From assembly GCA_003543235.1 (NCBI GenBank), contig DPJA01000023.1:431-41271 (forward strand): a stretch of 40,841 bases of DNA. Reading direction: 5' to 3'. The notes beneath the pieces are model-generated. The model was not told the origin of the DNA. It worked only from the letters and a program-made list of their open reading frames with translations, and ran no database searches. This DNA comes from Lachnospiraceae bacterium (GTDB taxonomy: Bacteria; Bacillota; Clostridia; Lachnospirales; Anaerotignaceae). The position numbers were made by a program, and so were the translations under genes. Shown one piece after another: positions 34,493 through 40,841 of this stretch (positions are counted from its first letter, which is position 1; each line of letters starts with the position of its first letter).

Positions 34493-34913
34493 TATGAATC
34501 CTTATGTTTGAGTTAAAGCTCAGAGGACAAAAATAGTTTGATGAGAATTTGGGTTGTGAAAATAGAATGGAATTCAAACTTGAATAAATACAGCGATTTT
34601 GATATATTGTCCTTATATGTGAAATAGCCTAACTATAACATGTTGAGACGGTAGTATTGATAACAAGGGTGAACGAGTGATGGATGTTTTTGTGATTTTC
34701 TAAGGTTGAGAGATCAAATTGGACGTAGATTCCCAAATGATTTTTACGTATCAGAAATATTGATAATTTGAGAGAATGGTATGAGTGATTTTATGAATGA
34801 CTTAAAATCTTCACTAACTAGTATGACAGTTTATGAAGTATTCGTAAAGCATTACTTGCATTAACCTAAAATTTTTGAGATACTAATTTTATAAATAGAA
34901 AGGTTGTTGACAG
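34493..34913 (+). other. 420-base gene-free region spanning the E2/E3 junction
   Basis: Contains the short repeat copy R3 (34623-34677). A 24-codon frame at 34793-34864 (MNDLKSSLTSMTVYEVFVKH) and a frame before it reading DQIGRRFPNDFYVSEI are not recognised and look like fragments. Confidence 0.45.
34623..34681 (+). repeat. rlmD 3'-end repeat, copy R3 (short)
   Basis: Preceded by AATAGCCTAA (34623-34632). From CATGTTGAG (34639) the frame reads HVETVVLITRVNE and stop, a plausible RlmD C-terminus that differs from R1 and R2. Similarity fades soon after the stop; the terminator and the paired direct repeats are not preserved. Confidence 0.75.
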
Positions 34914-35390
34914 ATGGACTTTTGGGGTTTAATTTTTGCGAGTATAATACCATTAGGATTATGGTATTTTACTAGAAAAGAAGAAAAACGAGTAAAAAAA
35001 TTTGGAGTAACTAGTCGTACTGGTAGTTATAGCGGTAAATTTTTAGGACCTGAAACTCAGTATTTTAAAGATGGGTACAGAGTTTATTTTAGTAAAAATG
35101 ACAAAGGTGAAGATTGCATTAGGCTTTATAAAAGTGGTAAAGAATACTATGAAGGTATAGAATACATAAAATTTCAAAAGGATGAAAAAATTAAAATTAA
35201 GAAAATAATAGATAGTAATGATATTCAATTTGTGGGTAATACTACTTCAAAAAAATATCATGATAAAAAATGTGAGTGGGCTATCAGGACTAATATTCAC
35301 AATAAGGTTCCATTTAATTCAGCCAAAGAAGCAAGAGATCAAGGATACACACCGTGCAATGTTTGTTTAGGAAATACAAACAAAAAATAA
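34914..35390 (+). CDS. Membrane-anchored protein with Ada-like zinc-binding site
   Basis: 158 aa. One N-terminal membrane helix (about 3-20) is followed by a basic stretch, a middle segment of short strands (about 45-100) and a C-terminal module FVGNTTSKKYHDKKCEWAI...GYTPCNVC with His116, Cys120, Cys148 and Cys151. This arrangement is that of Ada-type metal-binding modules attached to secreted nucleases and ComEC-like proteins. No nuclease domain is present here. Sole intact gene of element E3. Role unknown. Confidence 0.65.
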   Translation: MDFWGLIFASIIPLGLWYFTRKEEKRVKKFGVTSRTGSYSGKFLGPETQYFKDGYRVYFSKNDKGEDCIRLYKSGKEYYEGIEYIKFQKDEKIKIKKIIDSNDIQFVGNTTSKKYHDKKCEWAIRTNIHNKVPFNSAKEARDQGYTPCNVCLGNTNKK

Positions 35391-35524
35391 GCGTTCTTTA
35401 CTGTATGAACCGTAAGCGTCAAATAACACAGTGTATATATTTTTAGTTTTATCTACGAGATAATCTTCTAAATTCTAAAAGTCTTAAGCTACTTAAGTTA
35501 ACTTAAGGGATTGGAGATTTACTT

Positions 35525-35750
35525 ATGGATCGTTTAACAGTAGCTGCTCATGATCAGAAAATATCCCTTAGTGTAAAGTAAGTAATCAGACTGTGTCCGA
35601 ATGGTGTGAGGATAACGGTGTTGGTATTAAAACTTATTATTACTGGATGAGGAAGATCAAACGCTAAGCATTTGATGTAATTCCTGCTGAAAGAAAACCT
35701 AAAGGTTTTTCAAATACTCCTTCTCAAACAGCATTTGTAGAAATTCCATA
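35525..35750 (+). pseudogene. IS66-type TnpA (accessory transposition protein) remnant
   Basis: The segment at about 35592-35663 reads VSEWCEDNGVGIKTYYYWMR, the characteristic TnpA motif of IS66 elements (WC..NG....TYYYW..). It is interrupted by stops and a frame change before it (35578) and after it (35664), then reads FSNTPSQTAFVEIP as in the TnpA tail. No TnpB or transposase gene accompanies it. Confidence 0.7.
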
Positions 35751-35918
35751 ATGCCGTACTGCAAAAAGGCGAAATTGATAGTCAACGTAACAGGAAATAC
35801 ATTTCAAAGGGCAAAAATTAAAAAATAGCCTAATCGATATTACTTATCTTGATAAGATAGAAATAGCTACAAAACCCCAATAATTCAGTATTTTTGCTGT
35901 AAAAGGAGAGTGTGGAAA

Positions 35919-36130
35919 AATAGTCTAAATATCACACGTTGAGAGTATAGTATTAATGTCTAGGGTGGACAAGTAGGAGCGTGAAAAAGGCTTGAAATAG
36001 AGGGGTTTCCAGTGAGATCGCTATTATTTTTCCATTTTATAAATTCTCGGAATTCCTTGTAAAATCGGCATAAGGGAACAGGTCAATCCGTAGGGTTGAG
36101 TGGATAGAATTGTTATATGTAGGTTGAGTA
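35919..36130 (+). repeat. rlmD 3'-end repeat, copy R4 (possibly the ancestral end)
   Basis: Preceded by AATAGTCTAA (35919-35928). From CACGTTGAG (35935) the frame reads HVESIVLMSRVDK and stop, which resembles a normal RlmD C-terminus more than the current one. Direct repeats GTAGGGTTGAG (36090) and GTAGGTTGAG (36119) are kept at 155 and 184 bases from the core; the terminator region is diverged. Confidence 0.75.
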
Positions 36131-36152
36131 GATAAGGTAAGATGTTTAAAAC

Positions 36153-36207
36153 AGCCTAATTATTGATTCCGAAAATAGGCAGAATGATAATTAGGCTATG
36201 GGTTTTT
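36153..36207. terminator. Bidirectional hairpin terminator
   Basis: AGCCTAATTAT (36153-36163) and ATAATTAGGCT (36187-36197) pair perfectly over 11 bp around a 23-base loop; a T-rich tail follows on the plus strand and a shorter one on the minus strand. It would close either the repeat side or the minus-strand frame beginning at 36,681. Confidence 0.6.
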
Positions 36208-36243
36208 ATTTTCCTAGTGACCATTCAATGTCATATACATCAC

Positions 36244-36681
36244 TTATTTTTGATAGTATGTAGATATTATCATCCAGTTATCAATTACCGTGCAATCGGG
36301 AGTGTTTTCAGATAGTTGTTGTAGTATAAGACTCAGTAAAATTTTAATGAAAATACATAACTGTTCAGTATCCTTTTGAGAGCGGTTTACGTTAAAGCTG
36401 CTAATGGTGCCACCGGTAAAAGCCTGCTGTGCAGCTTTTACTTTTTTCAAATATGAATTGTCCATGGAAGGTTGGCAAAGGTCATCTGAAAATTTCTTAG
36501 TATATGTGATTAATTTCTTTTGTAATTGAGCTTTAGAATCCCATTGGTAATAGATAACTACATGTAATCCAGGTTTTTTATTCTCCATGATAATTTTTGC
36601 AGACAACAAAAAAAGAGGCCTTAAATACGAGTAGTCATAAAGACAACTTGTGAACAGAAGGTCAACGTAAACTAAATACAA
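36244..36681 (-). CDS. Hypothetical protein, doubtful
   Basis: 145 aa if it starts at a TTG, or 114 aa from an internal ATG (36588). Neither start has a ribosome site. The shorter form has an amphipathic, Lys-rich middle and a hydrophobic helix (LCIFIKILLSLILQQL); no family is recognised. In favour are a terminator 47 bases past its stop and a possible minus-strand promoter in the palindrome at 36743. It may be a remnant. Confidence 0.3.
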   Translation of the reverse strand: MYLVYVDLLFTSCLYDYSYLRPLFLLSAKIIMENKKPGLHVVIYYQWDSKAQLQKKLITYTKKFSDDLCQPSMDNSYLKKVKAAQQAFTGGTISSFNVNRSQKDTEQLCIFIKILLSLILQQLSENTPDCTVIDNWMIISTYYQK

Positions 36682-36742
36682 AAGGGGTGCGTTGTATATT
36701 TTTGTATAGCGTAGTCATTTATTTTGTAAAAGCCAATACACC

Positions 36743-36793
36743 AAAGTCAATACATTTTATATATTTTTTAAATATATAAAATGTATTGACTTT
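36743..36793. promoter_or_regulatory. 51-bp palindrome (24-bp arms) at the operon promoter
   Basis: AAAGTCAATACATTTTATATATTT (arm, 36743-36766; key part AGTCAATACATTTTATATAT) is repeated inverted at 36770-36793 with only TTT between. The right arm contains the -35 TTGACT of the plus-strand promoter, and the left arm contains the same hexamer on the minus strand. A repressor operator for divergent control is the simplest reading. Confidence 0.7.
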
Positions 36794-36813
36794 TATTTTT
36801 ATTATATTATAAT
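36786..36813 (+). promoter_or_regulatory. Promoter of the GHKL-ATPase operon
   Basis: TTGACT (36786-36791), 16-base spacer, TATAAT (36808-36813). The start codon of the first gene is 43 bases downstream. The -35 is inside the palindrome, so binding there would block it. Confidence 0.75.
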
Positions 36814-36856
36814 TATATTGAATAAAATGTAAAAATTTGTTGGAAGGTAGGTATAC

Positions 36857-37087
36857 ATGACTACTAAAAATGAAACTCCTAACGAAAAATTTAAAAGAGT
36901 TGCTTCGTCTAGAACACAAAAGATTATAGATATGATAGAGCTTTTAGGAAATTGTAGCAATCAATATGTTTATGAGTATTCTCAGGATGAAGTTGATAAA
37001 ATCTTCGGAGCTATTGAAATAGAACTAAAATTAGCTAAAGAAAAATATAAAGGTAAAGGAAAAGCTAAAGAAAGATTTACTTTATAG
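36857..37087 (+). CDS. Small conserved protein, first gene of the GHKL operon
   Basis: 76 aa, highly charged. Core SSRTQKIIDMIELLGNCSNQ then YEYSQDEVDKIFGAIEIELK (about residues 17-57) reads as two helices around a conserved LGNxSN-YxY centre. From memory, small proteins with this pattern recur in front of other uncharacterised defence-type operons, but I cannot name the family. Ribosome site GGAAGG. Its stop overlaps the AGGAGG of the next gene, so the two are translationally coupled. Could be a regulator or a small subunit of the complex. Confidence 0.75.
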   Translation: MTTKNETPNEKFKRVASSRTQKIIDMIELLGNCSNQYVYEYSQDEVDKIFGAIEIELKLAKEKYKGKGKAKERFTL

Positions 37088-37099
37088 GAGGATACAAAG

Positions 37100-39001
37100 A
37101 TGGCAATAGGTTGGAATTTTCCTAATAACAATAATGGTGAAATTGTTGGAATTGAAACATTTAAAGGTAGTTTGTTTAGTTCATTGGCAAGGGAAATATG
37201 CCAAAACTCCCTTGATGCTCGTGTTGATAATACTAAGCCTGTAAGAATAGAGTTTGCGTTAAAAAATATTAAAAGAGATAATATTTATGGAATAGAAGAC
37301 TTAACAGAAGCTGTTGAGTTATGTAAAAAATATTGGCAAGAAAATAAGAAAACAGTTGATTTCTTTACTAATGCAATTAAAGTTTGCCATGCAGAACAGT
37401 TAAGAGTTCTTAGAATTAGCGACTTTAATACAACAGGATTAATCGGCTCTGATAAAATCAAATCATCTCCTTGGCAAGATTTAGTTAAATCATCAGGAGT
37501 TTCTAATAAAAGCGGTGAGCTCGGTGGTAGCTTCGGAATAGGAAAATCTGCACCTTTTGCTTGTTCTGAGTTAAGAACTATTTTTTATAATACATTAGAT
37601 ATAAATGGGATAAAAGCATACCAAGGAGTTGCTAAGTTGGTATCCTTCCAATATCCTGGTAAGCAGAGATTGTTTGCCACTCAAAAAGGTGAAATAACAC
37701 AGGGAAAAGGATACTACGGTGAAACTACTGATAATTCAGCTGTCAAAGAAAATATAAATATTGATGATTATAAACGTATTGAAATTGGTACAGATGTGTT
37801 TATTTTAGGATTTATTAACCATTCTGAATGGAAGTCGGAGGTTATTAAATCTGTAGTTAATGGATACTTAATTAGTATTTTGCAAAATGATTTAGAGGTA
37901 ATTGTAGATGGTACTCCTATAGATGCTAAAACAATTAATGGTTTGATTGAAGAATTTAAGGAAGATTTACCACTTGCTTATAACTATTATCAAGTTTTAA
38001 CAGATGAAAACTCTGTTTGTATCAAAGAGGATTTTGAAGGTCTCGGTGAGTTGGAGTTGCGAGTTCTTATACAAAAAAATTTTAGAAGAAAAGTTCTAAT
38101 GGCAAGAAATAATGGTATGAAAATCTTTGATAAGGATAACATTTCAGGAACAATACAGTTTGCTGGAGTTTGTATATTAAAAGCCAAGGAGTTAAATGGA
38201 TATTTTAGGCAAATGGAAAATCCTCAACATAACAATTGGGAGCCTGATAGATTTAGTGAAGATGAAAAGCTGAAAAAACAAGCTAAGAAAATGAAAACTA
38301 CACTGTTCAAATTCATAAAAAACAAAATTTTAGAAATAGGAAAATCAACAGTTTTAGATGAAATGGATGCTCTTGGAGCGGGTGAGTTTATTCCGGATAT
38401 TAATGTTTCAACAGGGGAAGAAGGAAACAAGACAGAAAGCATTAATAACGAGATTAAGAACTATACTCCTATTGAAAAATCAAAAAATATCAAAATAGAC
38501 AAAGGTGCTCAAATTATTGAAGATACAAATGTGAAATCAGAAGATTTTGGATTTGGAGACATAGACTCCGATGGAAATTTACCAACAACTGTATATGAAC
38601 ATGGTAATGGTCATCGCAGAGGCGGAGAAGGCGAAAATGAAAATGGACATGGAGAACTCTCTGATGATGGACAAGCGCCTATGAAAAAATCTGTTTTAAT
38701 TAAACCTTTAAAGCTAAGGTTATTTATGAGTGATTCGAAAAATAAAACTTATAAATTAACATTTACTACCGATAAATCGGCAAAAGATGTATATATAGAA
38801 CTGACTCTTTCAGGAGAACAAAGTAACACTAATGTAGAAGTTAAAGATGCAAGATTAACAAATGACACGATGCTTATGCATAAAAGTAATAGAATTTTTA
38901 TTGGTAATATAGAAGAAAACAATACATATTCAGTTCTATATTCAATAAAATACAACGAAATGTGTTCAATGGGGGTAGTTATTCATGGATATAAAATATA
39001 G
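37100..39001 (+). CDS. GHKL (HSP90-like) ATPase with C-terminal beta domain
   Basis: 633 aa. Bergerat-fold motifs: N box REICQNSLDAR (31-41; Glu32, Asn36), G1-like box ISDFNTTGL (106-114; Asp108) and G2 box GGSFGIGKSAPFA (142-154). A transducer-like region runs to about 420. Then comes a polar, Gly/His/Glu-rich linker (about 435-528, including HGNGHRRGGEGENENGHGE) and a C-terminal beta-sandwich-like domain (about 530-633). ATP-driven conformational change is expected; clients unknown. GHKL proteins of this layout occur in bacterial conflict systems. Coupled to the 76-aa gene before it and overlapping the next gene by 17 bases. Confidence 0.85.
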   Translation: MAIGWNFPNNNNGEIVGIETFKGSLFSSLAREICQNSLDARVDNTKPVRIEFALKNIKRDNIYGIEDLTEAVELCKKYWQENKKTVDFFTNAIKVCHAEQLRVLRISDFNTTGLIGSDKIKSSPWQDLVKSSGVSNKSGELGGSFGIGKSAPFACSELRTIFYNTLDINGIKAYQGVAKLVSFQYPGKQRLFATQKGEITQGKGYYGETTDNSAVKENINIDDYKRIEIGTDVFILGFINHSEWKSEVIKSVVNGYLISILQNDLEVIVDGTPIDAKTINGLIEEFKEDLPLAYNYYQVLTDENSVCIKEDFEGLGELELRVLIQKNFRRKVLMARNNGMKIFDKDNISGTIQFAGVCILKAKELNGYFRQMENPQHNNWEPDRFSEDEKLKKQAKKMKTTLFKFIKNKILEIGKSTVLDEMDALGAGEFIPDINVSTGEEGNKTESINNEIKNYTPIEKSKNIKIDKGAQIIEDTNVKSEDFGFGDIDSDGNLPTTVYEHGNGHRRGGEGENENGHGELSDDGQAPMKKSVLIKPLKLRLFMSDSKNKTYKLTFTTDKSAKDVYIELTLSGEQSNTNVEVKDARLTNDTMLMHKSNRIFIGNIEENNTYSVLYSIKYNEMCSMGVVIHGYKI

Positions 39002-39845
39002 ACTTTATCCTCACCCTGTATTGTGGGATAAAAATGATGATTACATAGATTCAAGTTTTGACTGTGAAATAGAATTAACAAGAGAAATTAAAAAGTTTGT
39101 ATTACAAGCAAACTTCAACTTACGGAACATAGAGCTTGAAAAACTTATTAAAAATGGACAAGCTGAATATATTTTACATATTGAAAGTCCTGCAAGTTCT
39201 TACAGATTGATTGAAAAATCTCAAGGGAATAAAAAAATAATAAAACTTGCAGATGAACATTTATTAGGGAAAATTTCTATCTGCCCATTTATTGTTACCA
39301 AAGAACATGTTATTGATTTTACAAACAGCAATTTAAATGAAGATTACAATGGAGTAAATTTTAATCTTTGTAAAGGTACAATTTTAGCTATCGGAACTCA
39401 ACAAATATTTAAAGTGGATAAAGAAAATGAAGATTTGTCGCAAGTACCATCCATTTTTACCGTTTATAAGAAAGAAACTATTGAAGAAATGCCAGTGGAA
39501 ATTGAACTTAATGATAATAAAATTAGAATTGGTCTTAATATAACAGATTACGAAAACTATTTTTTAAATGTACAAAATAAAGCAAGTGTTATCAATGCTT
39601 TTTTGATTTATCCCACATTGATTTTTGCGTTTGAAAGAATTAAAGAAAGTTTTGACGAATATACAGATTATCGTTGGTTTAAAGCTCTTGAAAAAATGTT
39701 TAAAAAGTACTCTTTGGAACTGGACGAAGATTTAGTTGCTTCTAAAACATCAATTGAGTTAGCTCAAAAAGTAATGAACTTGCCTATAAGTAAAGCACTC
39801 TTAGATGTCGGAACAACATTTGATAATTATGAGGAGGAGCAATAA
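38985..39845 (+). CDS. Unknown 286-aa protein of the GHKL operon
   Basis: Starts inside the GHKL gene. The opening YRLYPHPVLWDKNDDYIDSSFDCEIE gives a beta-rich N-terminal half (to about 170), and the second half is helical with a hydrophobic segment (ASVINAFLIYPTLIFAFERI, about 198-217). It ends DVGTTFDNYEEEQ. No catalytic motif is evident and the family is not recognised. The gene overlap and order suggest an obligate partner of the ATPase, perhaps a target-binding subunit. Confidence 0.75.
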   Translation: MDIKYRLYPHPVLWDKNDDYIDSSFDCEIELTREIKKFVLQANFNLRNIELEKLIKNGQAEYILHIESPASSYRLIEKSQGNKKIIKLADEHLLGKISICPFIVTKEHVIDFTNSNLNEDYNGVNFNLCKGTILAIGTQQIFKVDKENEDLSQVPSIFTVYKKETIEEMPVEIELNDNKIRIGLNITDYENYFLNVQNKASVINAFLIYPTLIFAFERIKESFDEYTDYRWFKALEKMFKKYSLELDEDLVASKTSIELAQKVMNLPISKALLDVGTTFDNYEEEQ

Positions 39846-40723
39846 TGAAAATACATTTTATGAAAGATGAAGCTCTAACTTATTTTAAAGGTAATGTTGA
39901 TGCTAATTTACAAAATTATTTGTGCAAAGACAATAGCTGGATTTATGAAAGGTATGCGATATATAAAGGCGAGGATGAATCTCCTTTTGCTGAGTTTAAA
40001 TTTGAAGTACCAGATTTTCAATTGGATATGTCAGCAGAAAAGCCAGAAAATACAGATTATAATAATGTGCAAATTTTATATACCGCATTAAAAGACATCT
40101 CCGACACACAGGCTTCTGATGAGCGTTTTTGGGTAGGCTTAGCACATTCTGACCTGTGGGAATATATGCAATATAGATGTAAATTAAAAATAGATGATAT
40201 CGTTGCAAATAAAATAGAACGAAATTACTTCTTTAGCTTAGGCAATAAAAGAAGTTTAATTGTTCACCCTCTTGCAAGAATGTGGTGGGTAGGAAGATTG
40301 ATATACGATTCTCATAAAAAAGAACACTTTAGTGCTTTGGAGTATATGAAAATTGATTTTAGCACTAAAGTGTTGAGTCTTTTTTCAAGCAACTTTACTA
40401 ATAATCCTACTATAACTCGTTCAATTTTAAATGCTATTGTAGTTATTGAACTTAATGGCCAAAAAGTTGGTAGAAGTGCCTATTTAGAAATTGTAAGATA
40501 TGTAAACCTATTGGGGGGCATTATTATTCTTGATTATTTATCTGAAGAGGAATTGAAAGAGAAAATCTTAAATCATTATTGTGAGGTGCATAATGTCTCT
40601 TTTAATTTCGAAAATGAAGAATCCCTTTCAACTATTGAGCAAATAGTTGACAACTCACAAATTCCTTACAATTATAAAAAAGATGGGATTATTTCTAAAC
40701 AATTTGTTGCTGCACATGTATAA
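39845..40723 (+). CDS. DUF6339-like protein
   Basis: 292 aa. ATG overlaps the previous stop by one base (TAATG) and GAGGAGGAG lies within the preceding gene, so translation is coupled. Core motifs ALKDISDTQASDERFWVGLAH (about 81-101), LWEYMQYR, NYFFSLGNKRSLIVHPLARMWWVGRL (about 132-157) and an Arg at the turn SAYLEIVRYVN fit, from memory, the DUF6339 proteins found with restriction-modification and GHKL ATPase genes. Activity unknown. Probably the fourth member of the system; 118 bases follow to the window end without a further gene visible. Confidence 0.7.
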   Translation: MKIHFMKDEALTYFKGNVDANLQNYLCKDNSWIYERYAIYKGEDESPFAEFKFEVPDFQLDMSAEKPENTDYNNVQILYTALKDISDTQASDERFWVGLAHSDLWEYMQYRCKLKIDDIVANKIERNYFFSLGNKRSLIVHPLARMWWVGRLIYDSHKKEHFSALEYMKIDFSTKVLSLFSSNFTNNPTITRSILNAIVVIELNGQKVGRSAYLEIVRYVNLLGGIIILDYLSEEELKEKILNHYCEVHNVSFNFENEESLSTIEQIVDNSQIPYNYKKDGIISKQFVAAHV

Positions 40724-40841
40724 GTTGCATTGATGTATATGCTTATATATAAGAAAAACGTGGATTTTTCATTTTTGAGCATTTTAAGTTTAAGTTATTA
40801 GTTCCTGAATAGATACTAAAAAAATATAAAATCCCCTTGAT

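Larger units (their letters stand above)
35391..36243 (+). other. 850-base region without an intact gene
   Basis: Holds the IS66-type remnant (35525-35750), an isolated AATAGCCTAA (35824-35833), repeat copy R4 (35919-36130) and a terminator hairpin at 36153-36207. Nothing else is identifiable. Confidence 0.55.

Noticed and set aside
34793..34864. 24-codon frame MNDLKSSLTSMTVYEVFVKH
   Set aside because: No ribosome site or family match; more likely a fragment than a gene, so it is only mentioned in the region note.
30529..40841. Prophage or conventional ICE downstream of rlmD
   Set aside because: No integrase, relaxase, terminase, structural or replication genes are present between 30.5 kb and the window end; only short cargo units are.

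Overview
The window looks like a chromosomal segment of a low-GC, spore-forming Clostridia bacterium. Lachnospirales is the best guess, but I cannot name a species. The grounds are the AT-rich base composition, strong AGGAGG ribosome sites, tig-clpP-clpX order, a YkpA-type ABC-F protein, an EtfBA/acyl-CoA dehydrogenase cluster typical of anaerobes, and an acpS-nnr-gerS-like-alr-mazF string of clostridial type.

Bases 1-30,570 are mainly core genome. A four-gene tRNA operon (Tyr, Leu, Phe, Gly) with its own promoter and terminator comes first. It is followed by a YlxP-like protein and tig-clpP-clpX for protein folding and quality control. Next is a minus-strand surface cluster: a VTC-like polyphosphate polymerase domain protein, a DUF4956 membrane protein and an Asp-rich beta-helix lipoprotein. 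Then come lipoproteins, an ABC-F ATPase, acpS, nnr, a GerS/LolA-like lipoprotein, alr and an EndoA (MazF) RNase without a visible antitoxin gene. After a 675-base gene-free stretch that may encode a small RNA lies an anaerobic redox operon: GlcD-type 2-hydroxyacid dehydrogenase, acyl-CoA dehydrogenase, EtfB, EtfA. A YkvI-like transporter, an M19 dipeptidase, an aspartate aminotransferase, a Nudix hydrolase, lysA, a LUD protein, yhaM and rlmD complete the core part.

From the 3' end of rlmD (about 30,529) the window becomes accessory. The last codons of rlmD recur three more times, at about 32,133, 34,639 and 35,935. Each copy still reads as a plausible RlmD C-terminus ending in a stop codon, and each is preceded by the same AATAGYCTAA motif. 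Three short segments (about 1.6, 2.5 and 1.3 kb) lie between successive copies and none carries an integrase. They hold, in order, a small RNase H-like protein plus a Cys-rich protein, a DarT-DarG type ADP-ribosylation toxin-antitoxin pair, and a membrane-anchored protein with an Ada-like zinc site plus an IS66 remnant. I read this as a stack of small elements integrated one after another at the rlmD 3' end.

Beyond the stack, a 51-bp near-perfect palindrome overlapping a strong promoter precedes a tightly coupled four-gene operon: a 76-aa protein, a 633-aa GHKL (HSP90-like) ATPase, an unknown 286-aa protein and a DUF6339-like protein. This is the best candidate in the window for a poorly described, probably defensive, system; the window ends just after its fourth gene.
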